A DNA stretch of 64,000 nt from NCBI RefSeq assembly GCF_009915765.1, contig NZ_JAABLQ010000004.1, positions 186,001-250,000 on the forward strand, written 5' to 3'. A program made the translations under genes and the position numbers. Below, piece after piece: positions 41,221-50,616 of the stretch. The DNA comes from Pannonibacter sp. XCT-53. Lineage in GTDB: Bacteria; Pseudomonadota; Alphaproteobacteria; Rhizobiales; Stappiaceae. The notes under the pieces were generated by a model that was not told where the DNA came from, did not search any database, and saw only the letters and a program-made list of their open reading frames with translations. How positions within the stretch are numbered: position 1 is the first letter of the stretch; the number at the start of each line of letters is the position of its first letter.

Positions 41221-42918
41221 TCAGTCCAGCGCGCGGCTTTCCAGCAACCGGCGGGCGATGACCTGGGCCTGGATTTCCGCGGCCCCCTCGAAGATGTTGA
41301 GGATGCGGGCATCGCAAAGAACACGGCTGATCTGGTACTCCAGCGCAAAGCCGTTGCCGCCATGGATCTGCAGCGCGTTGTCCGCCGCCGCCCAGGCCAC
41401 CCGGGCACCGAGCAGCTTGGCCATGCCGGCCTCGAGGTCACAGCGCCGGCCGGAGTCCTTTTCCCAGGCCGAGAAATAGGTCAGCTGGCGGGCAATCATC
41501 AGCTCGGCCGTGATCAGCGCCAGCTTGTCCGAGACGCGCGGGAAGTTGATCAGCGCCTTGCCGAACTGGACGCGCTCCTCGGCATAGCGCAGGCCAAGGT
41601 CCAGCGCCGCCTGGGCGACACCCAGCGCACGGGCTGCGGTCTGGATGCGGGCCCCCTCGAAGGTCTGCATCAGCTGCTTGAAGCCCTGGCCGGTTTCACC
41701 GCCGAGCAGGTTTTCCGCCTTCACCTCGAAGCCGTCAAAGGCGATCTCGTATTCCTTCATGCCGCGATAGCCGAGCACCTCGATCTCGCCGCCGGACATG
41801 CCCTCGGCCGGGAACGGGTCCTCGTCGGTGCCGCGCGGCTTTTCGGCGATGAACATCGACAGGCCCTTGTAGCCCGGCTCTTCGGGGTTGGTGCGGGCCA
41901 GCAGGGTCATGATGTCGGCGCGGACCGGATGGGTGATCCAGGTCTTGTTGCCGGAGATCTTCCAGACATCCCCGTCCAGCACTGCACGGGTGCGCAGGGA
42001 GGCCAGGTCGGAGCCGGTGTTGGGCTCGGTGAAGACGGCCGTCGGCAGGATCTCGCCGGAGGCGATCAGCGGCAGCCACTTCTGTTTCTGCTCTTCCGTG
42101 CCGCCGCACAGGATCAGCTCGCCTGCGATCTCCGAGCGGGTGCCCAGCGAGCCGACGCCGATGTAGGCGCGCGACAGCTCTTCGGAGACGACGCACATGC
42201 TCTCCTTGCCGAGGCCGAGCCCGCCGTATTCCTCCGGGATCGTCAGGCCGAAGACGCCAAGCTCGGCCATCTGGGCAATGACCTCGAGCGGGATGTAGTC
42301 ATTCCTGAGGTGCCACTCATGCGCGTATGGCACCACCTTGTCCTCGGCAAAGCGGCGCATCTCGCCGCGGATCTGTTCCAGCGTCGCGTCAAGACCGCTG
42401 TCGCCGAAGGTCGAGCGGGAGGCCTGGTGACGGATCAGCTCCGCCAGCCGGGCGCGGACGGCCGGCGTGTTGCCCTCCGCCATCAGCTGCTCGATGGCCG
42501 GTGTGCGGGCAGCGGCGATCTCTGCCGCGCTCAGGCCCAGATCGCCGAGGCGGACGAATTCGCCCTGGTTCATCGGGATGCCGCCGAAGATCTGCGCCAG
42601 ATACTCGGCAAAGCCCAGCCGGACGATCAGCTCCTCGATCTCGCCGTGGCGACCCTGCTCGCGCAGGCGCAGCTGATAGGCGTCCAGCTGGCGCAGCGCC
42701 TCGCCATAGGTCGCAAGCCAGGCGAGGCCGTGGGTTGCGCGCTGCTCGCGGTCCACCAGCTCGGACGAGATCTTGCCGCCCTTGCTGACCGCCTCGCGCA
42801 CGCGGCGCGTGGCCGTGTCGACCAGCGAGCTGATCGTTTCGACGGCCGCGCGGGTCTGCGTCAGAAGCTCGTCTCCGGGCGCAGTCGGGGCACTGGCGCG
42901 GTTGAGGGCAGTGGTCAT
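41221..42918 (-). CDS. mcd: Acyl-CoA dehydrogenase, probable (2S)-methylsuccinyl-CoA dehydrogenase
   Basis: 565 residues from ATG 42918. An N-terminal helical extension of about 165 residues (HGLAWLATYGEALRQL, FAEYLAQIFGGIPMNQGE) precedes a full acyl-CoA dehydrogenase (FGLTIPEEYGGLGLGK; TEPNTGSDLASLRTRA; AALDLGLRYAEERVQFGK; IHGGNGFALEYQISRVLCDARI). That extension is typical of Mcd of the ethylmalonyl-CoA pathway, which oxidises methylsuccinyl-CoA to mesaconyl-CoA during growth on C1/C2 compounds. The presumed catalytic Glu is in IFEGAAE. No other pathway gene (ccr, ecm, mch) is nearby, so the specific name is inference. Confidence 0.85.
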   Translation of the reverse strand: MTTALNRASAPTAPGDELLTQTRAAVETISSLVDTATRRVREAVSKGGKISSELVDREQRATHGLAWLATYGEALRQLDAYQLRLREQGRHGEIEELIVRLGFAEYLAQIFGGIPMNQGEFVRLGDLGLSAAEIAAARTPAIEQLMAEGNTPAVRARLAELIRHQASRSTFGDSGLDATLEQIRGEMRRFAEDKVVPYAHEWHLRNDYIPLEVIAQMAELGVFGLTIPEEYGGLGLGKESMCVVSEELSRAYIGVGSLGTRSEIAGELILCGGTEEQKQKWLPLIASGEILPTAVFTEPNTGSDLASLRTRAVLDGDVWKISGNKTWITHPVRADIMTLLARTNPEEPGYKGLSMFIAEKPRGTDEDPFPAEGMSGGEIEVLGYRGMKEYEIAFDGFEVKAENLLGGETGQGFKQLMQTFEGARIQTAARALGVAQAALDLGLRYAEERVQFGKALINFPRVSDKLALITAELMIARQLTYFSAWEKDSGRRCDLEAGMAKLLGARVAWAAADNALQIHGGNGFALEYQISRVLCDARILNIFEGAAEIQAQVIARRLLESRALD

Positions 42919-43156
42919 GGGTCCGTCCCTTTGCGTTTGTTGTTCGCGGCGTCGAAATCCGGCAAGCATGTTGCGTTGCACCTTACGCTTTGTCGAGGGC
43001 TGTGGATGTACGCCTTTTGGCTGACGGCCGCGGTTTTCTGCCTCAGGGGCTGGTCCGGGCCCGTGGCTGGCGCCGCCCGGGACTGCTGCGGTGCCGCGTC
43101 CGGCGGCCCGGCGTGGCAGGGTTGACGCCGGCCCCGGCGACAGGCGAGATCAGGGC

Positions 43157-44053
43157 ATGATGCCCCGGCCCGCCCTCAGCGCCCCCTTGCGCGATGCCTA
43201 TCGTGTCCTTGCCGACGCCTTCGGTCATTTCAACACCGATGATGGCTGGGCGATGGCGAGCCATGTGGCGCTGTCCACTCTCCTTGCGCTGTTTCCGTTC
43301 CTGATCTTCATCGCAGCACTTGCCGGCTTTCTGGGCTTCGGCGAGGCCGCGCCGCGGGTGTCGCAGCTGATCTTCGATGCCTGGCCCGATGCGGTCGCGG
43401 CCCCGGTCGCCAACGAGATCAGCAAGGTGCTCACCGTTCCGCGCGGCGACCTGCTGACCTTCGGCGTCATCGCCGCGCTGTGGTTCTCCTCGAACGGCGT
43501 CAGCGCCGTCCGTGTCGCCCTCAACCGCGCCTACCGGGTCACAGAGACCCGGAATTTCCTCGTCCTGCGCCTGCAGTCCATCCTGGTGGTGCTGTTCGGG
43601 GCCGTTGCCCTCATCGCCTTCACGCTGCTCATCGTCCTTGCCCCGCTGGCGATGGCGGCCGCGCAACGGTTCGCGCCGGCGCTGGCCGCCTGGTTCGACC
43701 AGCTCCATGTCGCCCGCTACGTGGTGGCGGGGCTCATCAGCACGGCCGGCCTTCTCGTGGTGCATGTGGTGCTGCCGGCCGGTCGGCGGCAGCTTCTCGA
43801 CATCCTGCCCGGCGTCCTGCTGACGCTTGCGCTCTGGATCGGCTCCGGCATGCTGTTCGGCATGTATCTGGCGACCTATGCCAACTATGTCTCCACCTAC
43901 GCCGGGCTGGCCGGTGTCATGACGGCGCTCGTGTTCCTGTACATGGTGGCGCTGGCGCTGCTGGCCGGCGGCGAGCTCAACGCATCCCTGCTGCGGGCGC
44001 GCCGGATCAGACAGCGTCGGCGGGCGGGGGAGGGGTCCGCTTCCGCCGGATGA
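43157..44053 (+). CDS. YihY/BrkB family membrane protein
   Basis: 298 residues from ATG 43157. Six spans; landmarks ASHVALSTLLALFPFLIFIAALAGFLG, LLTFGVIAALWFSSNGVSAVRVALNRAY and STYAGLAGVMTALVFLYMVALALLAGGELNA are the YihY (formerly called RNase BN) pattern. Role is unknown; the family is implicated in envelope permeability or export. The 3' end overlaps the convergent DMT transporter gene by 47 bases. A second ATG at 43160 is possible. Confidence 0.92.
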   Translation: MMPRPALSAPLRDAYRVLADAFGHFNTDDGWAMASHVALSTLLALFPFLIFIAALAGFLGFGEAAPRVSQLIFDAWPDAVAAPVANEISKVLTVPRGDLLTFGVIAALWFSSNGVSAVRVALNRAYRVTETRNFLVLRLQSILVVLFGAVALIAFTLLIVLAPLAMAAAQRFAPALAAWFDQLHVARYVVAGLISTAGLLVVHVVLPAGRRQLLDILPGVLLTLALWIGSGMLFGMYLATYANYVSTYAGLAGVMTALVFLYMVALALLAGGELNASLLRARRIRQRRRAGEGSASAG

Positions 44054-44969
44054 GCAGGATCGCCGCCACCACAAGCCCCATGCCGGCGATCTGGACCGGC
44101 GCCAGCCGCTCGCCGAACAGGAAGTAGCTCTCGATCGTCGTGGCCACCGGCACCAGATAGAACAGCGAGGCAACCTCGGCCACGGCGCCGGCCCGGATCA
44201 GGTACATCAGCAGCAGGATGGCGCCGATCGACAGCACGAGCACCAGCCAGGCCAGCGCAAACGCGAATTGCGGGCTCCAGTCGATCTGCCAGCTCTCTCC
44301 GAGCGTCATGGGCAGCGACACGATCAGCGCGCCGACATACTGCCACACCGTGGCGGTGACGTGATCCGTCGCAGGCACGAAGCGCTTCTGGTACACGGTG
44401 CCGAAGCTCATGGCGAGAACGGCCGCCGCCATCGCGGTGATCGTGGCAATCGTGATCCCCGATCCGTCGAGGCCGAGCTTCGGCCCGACGATCAGCACCA
44501 GCCCGAGCGAGCCGAGCGCCATGCCGGCCCAGTGGCGCGGGCCGATCCGGTCACCGAGCAGCCACCCGGCCGCCAGGGCCGTCAGCACCGGCTGCAGTCC
44601 GACCATCAGCGCGCTGGCGCCGGCCGGCATGCCGCGATCAATTGCCCAGAAGACGCCACCGAGATAAATCCCGTGAACAAGCATGCCGGTGACAATGCAG
44701 TGCAGGATTGCCGGCGTGTTGTTTGGCCATTTTGATCCTGCTGCAACTGCGAAGACAAGCAGGAAGGGAAGTACAGCAAGGTATCTTACCGAGAGAAAGA
44801 CAAATGGATCTGCGTAGGGCGCGCCCAGCTTCGAGCCAATGAAGCCTGTCGACCAGAGCAAAACGAAAAGACCTGGCGCTATGGTTGCAAGAATTGGCTT
44901 TTGCACGCGGAGTGTCCACTGTTTATGGCCTGGACCGAATCCAAACTGAATAGAATTTGGGCTCTTCAC
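44007..44969 (-). CDS. DMT-superfamily (EamA) transporter
   Basis: 320 residues with ten hydrophobic segments in two EamA halves: LFVLLWSTGFIGSKLGAPYADPF with GGVFWAIDRGMPAGASALMVGLQPVLTALAAGWLLG, then GTVYQKRFVPATDHVTATVWQY with AEVASLFYLVPVATTIESYFLFGERL. Probable export of amino acids or metabolites. The 3' end overlaps the yihY-type gene. The first 110 codons are clearly less GC-rich (roughly half G+C by hand count of 44701-44969) than the rest, so the gene looks mosaic. Confidence 0.92.
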   Translation of the reverse strand: MKSPNSIQFGFGPGHKQWTLRVQKPILATIAPGLFVLLWSTGFIGSKLGAPYADPFVFLSVRYLAVLPFLLVFAVAAGSKWPNNTPAILHCIVTGMLVHGIYLGGVFWAIDRGMPAGASALMVGLQPVLTALAAGWLLGDRIGPRHWAGMALGSLGLVLIVGPKLGLDGSGITIATITAMAAAVLAMSFGTVYQKRFVPATDHVTATVWQYVGALIVSLPMTLGESWQIDWSPQFAFALAWLVLVLSIGAILLLMYLIRAGAVAEVASLFYLVPVATTIESYFLFGERLAPVQIAGMGLVVAAILLIRRKRTPPPPADAV

Positions 44970-45075
44970 GACTTGAAAATGACGTAGCGTGTTGAGCGGA
45001 TGTTAACTGCTCCCGCGCCATGGTCGAGCGGACACGAAAGCTGTCCTTGCGGACGGTTGTTAAGGGTTTCGCGCA

Positions 45076-47121
45076 ATGAGCCGTGCTTTTCAATCCCCCT
45101 CGTCTGTCACCGGACCGGATGCCGTCGCTGAAGGGGCCGGCCTCCTGTCCGGCATGACTGTCCGGTTCCGGATCATCATCCTCAGCCTGATCTCGACCCT
45201 CGGCCTGATCGCTGTCGGCTCGGTGTTCTGGTGGAGCCAGTCGCGTGTGGACAGCGCATTCCTCGCCTCGGGTGAGAACACGGCCCTGTCGCGCGCGACG
45301 CTGGACCTGCTCGTGGCAGCCGACGACCTGAGGCTGCTGGAAAAGGGCTACCTGGTCGCCCCCTCCGACGCCGCCCATGCTGCCCTGCTGGCCGGGCATC
45401 AGGAAACGGTCGCACGGCTTGCCCAGGTGCGCCAGATCCCGGCAGCAGCGGGACTGTCCGCGCAGACGGCCGACATCGCCGACACGCTGGACGGGATCGT
45501 CGGTGCCTTCAACCAGCTGCATGACGTGCAGGAGACGATCGGCTTCGATGCGGCCTCCGGCCTGCGCGCCCAGCTGGCCGACCTGTCCGGCAAGGCCAAG
45601 ACCCGGATCGACGACGAGCTGAAGTTCGGCGGCAACTCGGACTTCGAGAAGCTCGCGCGCACCGTGATGGACGTGCAGCTGTCGGAAAGCCGGTTTACCC
45701 AGTCGGGCGGCAAGCCGGACCTGCGGGAGGCCTTCGAGAAGTCCTATGCCGTGTTCCAGAAGCTGATCGGTCGCGTCTACATCCCGAACGAGGTGAAGGC
45801 CGAGATCGAGGGTCACATGACCGCCTACAAGGCTGCCTTCGATGCCTACGCCGCCGCGCTCCAGGACCGGCAGACCAAGATCACGCTGGCGGAGGACCTC
45901 TTTGGCCTGCTGCCGCCGCATATCGAGGCGCTGCTGACCGCCGCCCAGACCGGCGATGCGGCTGCACGCAGCGAGCTGGAAGAGATCCGCACCCTGTCCT
46001 CCAAGGTGATGTATGGCGTCATCGGCGCGCTGGTCGTGGTGCTCTCCGGCCTTGCGATCATGATCGGACGCTCGATTGCAGCGCCTCTCGCCAGCCTGCA
46101 GACCTCGATGGAGGTGCTGGCCTCCGGCAAGACCGACATCCAGCTGCCGGCCGGGACTGGCCGCGACGAGATTTCCGCGATGGTTCGGACCGTGCGTGTC
46201 TTCCGCGACAACGCGGCCGAGCGCTACCGCCTCGCGGCGGAGCAGGCCCGGGAGAACGAGGGCCGTGATGCCCGCGTGGCCCGGCTCGAGGCGATCATTT
46301 CCAACTTCGAGGCCGCGGTGCAGCGCTCGCTCGACAGCCTCGACCACGCCTCCCGGGATCTGGACAAGGCCTCCAGCGCCGTGGAAACCGCATCCGACGA
46401 GGTGGCCGCCCTTGCCGACCAGGCCGGCAACAGCGTCCGCGTCGCGGCGCAGAACGTGACCTCTGCCGCCGGGGCGACCGAGGAACTTGCCGCCTCGATC
46501 CGCGACATCGCCTCGCAGGCCGGCCGCTCGACCCAGGTTGCCAAGCGGGCCGTGGCCGGTGCCGACAGCACCTTCTCCACCATGCAGGACCTCTCCAGCG
46601 CCGCCGACCGGATCGGCGCCGTCATGAGCCTGATCCGCGACATTGCCAACCAGACCAACCTGCTGGCGCTGAACGCGACCATCGAGGCCGCCCGTGCAGG
46701 GGAGGCCGGCAAGGGCTTCGCGGTCGTGGCGGCGGAAGTGAAGCAGCTCGCCGACCAGACCGCCAAGGCGACCGAGGACATCGCCAAGCAGGTCGAGGCC
46801 ATCCAGAGCGCCTCCGCCGGGGCCGTGACCGCGATTTCGGAAGTTCGCGACATCATCGCCGACATGGACGGGCTAGCCTCCGCCGTCGCTCAGGCGGTCG
46901 AGCAGCAGGACCGCGCCGTGTCGGGCATTTCCCGCAACGTCGCGGATGCCTCGAACCGCTCCGAGGAGGGCGCCGACCGGATGACCGCCGTCGTCAGCGC
47001 GACCGACCATGCCCGGGCCTCGGGCGACGAGGTCGACCGCCTGTCGAAGGTGCTCTCCGAGCAGGCGGCCCTGCTGCGGCGCGAGGTGCGGCAGTTCCTT
47101 GACGGGGTCCGCGCGGCCTGA
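45076..47121 (+). CDS. Methyl-accepting chemotaxis protein
   Basis: 681 residues. Cytoplasmic N-terminus, span 1 at about 32-52, a large periplasmic helical sensor (55-315, with the DLLVAADDLRLLEKGYL opening typical of HBM-like helical bundles), span 2 at about 318-336, HAMP (AAPLASLQTSMEVLASGK to VRVFRDNAAER), and the signalling hairpin tip IANQTNLLALNATIEAARAGE with GKGFAVVAAEVKQLADQT. No CheR-binding NWETF-like pentapeptide at the end. The ligand is unknown. Stands alone; promoter lies in a 107-base gap of lower GC. Confidence 0.95.
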   Translation: MSRAFQSPSSVTGPDAVAEGAGLLSGMTVRFRIIILSLISTLGLIAVGSVFWWSQSRVDSAFLASGENTALSRATLDLLVAADDLRLLEKGYLVAPSDAAHAALLAGHQETVARLAQVRQIPAAAGLSAQTADIADTLDGIVGAFNQLHDVQETIGFDAASGLRAQLADLSGKAKTRIDDELKFGGNSDFEKLARTVMDVQLSESRFTQSGGKPDLREAFEKSYAVFQKLIGRVYIPNEVKAEIEGHMTAYKAAFDAYAAALQDRQTKITLAEDLFGLLPPHIEALLTAAQTGDAAARSELEEIRTLSSKVMYGVIGALVVVLSGLAIMIGRSIAAPLASLQTSMEVLASGKTDIQLPAGTGRDEISAMVRTVRVFRDNAAERYRLAAEQARENEGRDARVARLEAIISNFEAAVQRSLDSLDHASRDLDKASSAVETASDEVAALADQAGNSVRVAAQNVTSAAGATEELAASIRDIASQAGRSTQVAKRAVAGADSTFSTMQDLSSAADRIGAVMSLIRDIANQTNLLALNATIEAARAGEAGKGFAVVAAEVKQLADQTAKATEDIAKQVEAIQSASAGAVTAISEVRDIIADMDGLASAVAQAVEQQDRAVSGISRNVADASNRSEEGADRMTAVVSATDHARASGDEVDRLSKVLSEQAALLRREVRQFLDGVRAA

Positions 47122-47151
47122 TCACTCTGCCTGATCACTCTGCCTGACCGG
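47119..47151. repeat. 13-bp duplication just after the chemoreceptor gene
   Basis: GCCTGATCACTCT occurs twice in tandem from 47118 and a third partial copy GCCTGAC follows. The first copy overlaps the stop codon. A GGCGCGCG/CGCGCGCC hairpin lies downstream at 47204-47228 and could end the transcript, though it has no clear T-run. Confidence 0.6.
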
Positions 47152-47387
47152 GCTGCAGATCCGGGCTCCCTCTCCGGGCCACTTCCGGGTCATGTTTTCG
47201 TGGGGCGCGCGGCCAAGGGTCGCGCGCCTTCGCGTTGTGGTTCCTCCTGTCTGGTTCTTCCCCCGCCGGCCGTGCACTCTATCCCCCGTTTGCCGTGGCC
47301 CGGGCCGGAACGCCTTTGCCTTGGGCGCGGCGCTCCGCTATCCCTGTCCGGCTTCGCATGTCGGAATTACCCATGACAGGAGTGGTC

Positions 47388-48578
47388 ATGCAGGACAGCA
47401 TCGTCATCGTTGGCGCCGGTCAGGCCGGCGCCCAGGTCGCCCAGTCGCTGCGTCAGGGCGGCCATGCCGGGTCCATCCGCCTCATTGGCGAGGAGGCGCA
47501 TCCGCCCTACCAGCGCCCGCCGCTGTCGAAGAAATTCCTCGCCGGGGAAACGGACGCAGAAGGCCTGTGGCTGCGACCCGCAGCCTTTTACGAGACACAG
47601 TCAGTTGATCTCCTCACGGGGAGCGAAGTCGCCGCCATTGACCGCGATGGTCACGCCGTCGTCCTGTCGACGGGTGAGCGCGTGCCCTATGACAAGCTGG
47701 TGCTGGCAACCGGCACGCGGGCGCGCCGCATTCCGGTGCCGGGCGCCGATCTCGCCGGTATCCTGACCTTGCGCTCCATCGCCGATGTGGACCGGATCCG
47801 GTCGGCCCTGGCGGCACAGGAGCGTCTGGCCGTGATCGGCGCCGGTTACATCGGTCTCGAGGTTGCCGCCGTTGCACGCGCCATGGGCAAGACGGTCACG
47901 GTGATCGAGGCGCAGGACCGCGTGCTGAAACGTGTCGTCTCGCCCGTCATTTCCGCCTTCTACGAGGCGCTGCACCGGTCGAAGGGCGTCGACCTGCGGC
48001 TGGACACGGGCCTCTCGGGCCTTGAGGGCGCGGAGGGGGCCGTCACCGGCGTCCGTCTCGCTGATGGCAGCCTGGTCCCGGCTGGCCTCGTGCTGATGGC
48101 CGTGGGTGCGGAGCCGAATGACGCGCTGGCCGAGGCGGCCGGGCTCGAGACCGACAACGGCATCCTCGTCGATGGCGGCGGACAGACCAGCGATCCGGAC
48201 ATCTATGCCGCCGGCGACTGCACCCGCTTCTTCCTGCCGCGCTATGACCGCTCCGTGCGGCTGGAAAGCGTGCAGAATGCCATTGACCAGGCCAAGGTCG
48301 TCGCCCAGTCGATCCTGGGTCAGGAGGTGGACTATGATCCGCTGCCCTGGTTCTGGTCCGACCAGTATCACGTCAAGCTGCAGATCGCGGGCCTGTCGGA
48401 AGGCTATGACGAGGTCGTCACCGTGGGCGAACCGGCCGAGGACAAGTTCTACGTCGCCTATCTGCAGAAAGGCCGGCTGATTGCCGTCGACAGCATCAAC
48501 TCGCCGCGCTCGCACATGATGGCCCGCAAGGCGATCGGCGAGCCCTGGCGCGCCGATCTTCTGCCCGCCGCAGCCTGA
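47388..48578 (+). CDS. FAD-dependent ferredoxin/rubredoxin reductase-like oxidoreductase
   Basis: 396 residues from ATG 47388, chosen for AGGAG just upstream. Two Rossmann motifs: IVIVGAGQAGAQVAQSLRQGG for FAD and LAVIGAGYIGLEVAAVARAMG for NAD(P)H, plus YDKLVLATGTRAR and DPDIYAAGDCTRF. The C-terminal domain (WSDQYHVKLQIAGL) is typical of putidaredoxin/rhodocoxin reductases that pass electrons to a [2Fe-2S] ferredoxin for a monooxygenase. No ferredoxin or P450 gene is adjacent. Longer upstream reading frame lacks coding quality. Confidence 0.93.
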   Translation: MQDSIVIVGAGQAGAQVAQSLRQGGHAGSIRLIGEEAHPPYQRPPLSKKFLAGETDAEGLWLRPAAFYETQSVDLLTGSEVAAIDRDGHAVVLSTGERVPYDKLVLATGTRARRIPVPGADLAGILTLRSIADVDRIRSALAAQERLAVIGAGYIGLEVAAVARAMGKTVTVIEAQDRVLKRVVSPVISAFYEALHRSKGVDLRLDTGLSGLEGAEGAVTGVRLADGSLVPAGLVLMAVGAEPNDALAEAAGLETDNGILVDGGGQTSDPDIYAAGDCTRFFLPRYDRSVRLESVQNAIDQAKVVAQSILGQEVDYDPLPWFWSDQYHVKLQIAGLSEGYDEVVTVGEPAEDKFYVAYLQKGRLIAVDSINSPRSHMMARKAIGEPWRADLLPAAA

Positions 48579-48582
48579 CGGA

Positions 48583-49596
48583 TCATGGCGTGCCGTAGAG
48601 CGCCTTGAACCGGGCCTCGACCGCCGGGGCCCGGTCATAGTGATGGATCACGGCGAAGCGCTCGCCGGCCCGGGTCAGGACCACGCCGTCCTCGAAGCGC
48701 GGCAGCGTTGCCGGGTCGGCAAAGGCGCCGGGGCTTTTCGACGGTTCCATCAGCGTGCAGGCGTGCAGGGTCCAAGGCTGCTGCCAGTCGGTCAGCAGCG
48801 TGATCCGGCCGAAGGCGCCGAAGGACAGGAGCTGGTTGAAGGCGATCTGGTCGCCGATGCGCTTGCTCTGGTCGAAGTAGTAGTTCGCCAGCATCAGCTC
48901 CAGCATCGGCTCGAACCGGCCGGCAAAGAAGCCGCAGCAGATCACCGGCTTGCCCGCGACACGGCGCAGCGCGTGCTTGCCGAAGGCCTTGATCGTCATG
49001 CGGTGGTTCCAGGGATCGTCATGCGTGATGCCTTCCACCGAGGCGAGCAGGTCCTTGTCCGCCGGCAGGTTCGCGGCGATCCAGTCGAAGGGATTGCACT
49101 GGAACGCCACATCGCGGGCGTCGGAGAAGGCCAGGAACCGGAACGTCTCGCCGGTGCGCTCGGCGTGGTCGCGCAGGAGTTCGCTCGAGTGGAAGAAACG
49201 GCGGTCGTGGATCTTGTCGCGGAAGCGCAGGATGCGGCGCGTCCAGGTCCAGCGGCCGTCGACCCTGAGCTTGCGGCCGTCGAGATGGTCGGCCAGTTCC
49301 TCGTCGAGCTGGCTGTAGCGGTAGCGCGGGCCATCCTGGCGATAGGTGAAGACGACGGCGCCCTGCGCCTCCATCCAGCGCACCAGCTCGGCGTCGACGT
49401 CATAGGCGACGACGAAGATGCGCCCGGCAAATCCCGTTGCCTTCAGCGAATTGAACCACACGGCCATGTCGGCCGGCCGGTAGCCGGAGACGGCGGTGAC
49501 GATGGCGTCCAGCGGGCCGTCGGAGCGGATCGGCTCCACCGGGGTGCTGTGCCAGCCCGGAACAGTGGGAACGGGCAGGGCGGATCTGGTGCTCAT
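48583..49596 (-). CDS. Uncharacterised glycosyltransferase-like protein
   Basis: 337 residues, soluble, no signal peptide. An alpha/beta start (AIVTAVSGYRPADMAVWFNSL, IFVVAYDVD) is followed by FRFLAFSDARDVAFQCNPF, a DxD-like acidic motif of nucleotide-sugar transferases, then VICCGFFAGRFEPMLELM and GDQIAFNQLL and a C-terminal AVIHHYDRAP His/Asp site. These features resemble retaining GT-A fold enzymes whose DQ-x-x-x-N and HH segments bind the donor. I do not recognise a named family. It converges on the oxidoreductase gene and precedes an alpha/beta hydrolase gene on the same strand after 11 bases, suggesting a shared operon. Confidence 0.7.
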   Translation of the reverse strand: MSTRSALPVPTVPGWHSTPVEPIRSDGPLDAIVTAVSGYRPADMAVWFNSLKATGFAGRIFVVAYDVDAELVRWMEAQGAVVFTYRQDGPRYRYSQLDEELADHLDGRKLRVDGRWTWTRRILRFRDKIHDRRFFHSSELLRDHAERTGETFRFLAFSDARDVAFQCNPFDWIAANLPADKDLLASVEGITHDDPWNHRMTIKAFGKHALRRVAGKPVICCGFFAGRFEPMLELMLANYYFDQSKRIGDQIAFNQLLSFGAFGRITLLTDWQQPWTLHACTLMEPSKSPGAFADPATLPRFEDGVVLTRAGERFAVIHHYDRAPAVEARFKALYGTP

Positions 49597-49607
49597 CGTC
49601 CGCCCCC

Positions 49608-50408
49608 TTATCGCGCCGCGCTGGCTTCGAGAATGAGCCGGATCACCGCCTGCGGGTTCTCCAGATGCGGCATGTGGCCCATGCCGTCGAACAGGTGGCA
49701 GGCAATGGTGCCCGGCAGGGCGTTCGCCTGATGCACCGGCAGCACCCGGTCCTGCCGGCCCCAGATCAGCTTCACCGGCATGCCGAGGTCGGCAAGCGCA
49801 TCGCGCGGCAGGGTCTTCTGCCCGTCGCCGTCCAGGATGTCCTCGACGATGGTGGTCAGGGCCTCGATGGCGCCGGGCCGCTGGCGCAGCTCGGCCGCAT
49901 GGCGGGCAAAGAGGCGCGGCATGCGGAAGCCGAAGCCGAAGAACTGCTCGAGCAGCGGTTCCAGCGCGGCCTCGTCGGCGGTCTGGGCATAGCGGCGCAG
50001 GAGCTTGTGGTTGATCTCCGTGCCGAAACCTCCGGGGGCAAGAAGGGTGAGGCTGGCAACGCGTTCCGGTGCCCGCATGGCGACCAGCGCCGCCACCGCG
50101 CCGCCCATGGAATGGCCGACCAGATGCACCGGCGCGAGATCCAGCGCCTCCAGAGACCGGATCACGGCCTTGGCGGAAACACCGGCGTTGCCGATCGTCG
50201 GCCAGTCGAGCGCCTTGCCGTGGCCCGGCAGATCAAAGGCGATGGTCCGCCGGCGGGTGGACAGGCCCGTCTGGATGTTCAGCCAGGTCTGGTGGTCGCC
50301 ACCAAATCCGTGCAGCAGCACGATCGGGGCGCCGGCGCCGTCGCCCTGGACGTGATGGGGCAGGGAGGCCCTGCTCTGGGGCAGAAGCGGACTGGCCGGG
50401 CTGGACAT
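49608..50408 (-). CDS. Alpha/beta hydrolase
   Basis: 266 residues from ATG 50408, preceded by AAGGAACC. Oxyanion motif IVLLHGFGGDHQTW, nucleophile elbow GHSMGG with S100, catalytic acid in LIWGRQDRVLP and His in FDGMGHMPHLENP. Similar to acetoin dehydrogenase E2-like or esterase hydrolases but without a lipoyl domain. Substrate unknown. The glycosyltransferase-like gene follows 11 bases after its stop. Confidence 0.9.
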   Translation of the reverse strand: MSSPASPLLPQSRASLPHHVQGDGAGAPIVLLHGFGGDHQTWLNIQTGLSTRRRTIAFDLPGHGKALDWPTIGNAGVSAKAVIRSLEALDLAPVHLVGHSMGGAVAALVAMRAPERVASLTLLAPGGFGTEINHKLLRRYAQTADEAALEPLLEQFFGFGFRMPRLFARHAAELRQRPGAIEALTTIVEDILDGDGQKTLPRDALADLGMPVKLIWGRQDRVLPVHQANALPGTIACHLFDGMGHMPHLENPQAVIRLILEASAAR

Positions 50409-50616
50409 GGTCGGTTCCTTGTCGCAATCATCTCGGCACACTGATAGCGGTGGCCGGCGCCAAAGGAAAGCAGCCGGCGGCGCGGGTGCTGGTGCCATCC
50501 CTTCGGCAAAAGGACGGATGGACAGGGACGGCAGAGTGGACTAAATCGATTTAAATGGCGGTCTCCCGCCACTCCGGCCCGCTGCCGGTTCGATCAGTCT
50601 TGCCGTGGAACCCTTC

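Noticed and set aside
41173..43125. 650-codon plus-strand frame opposite the acyl-CoA dehydrogenase
   Set aside because: Dehydrogenase motifs on the minus strand are decisive.
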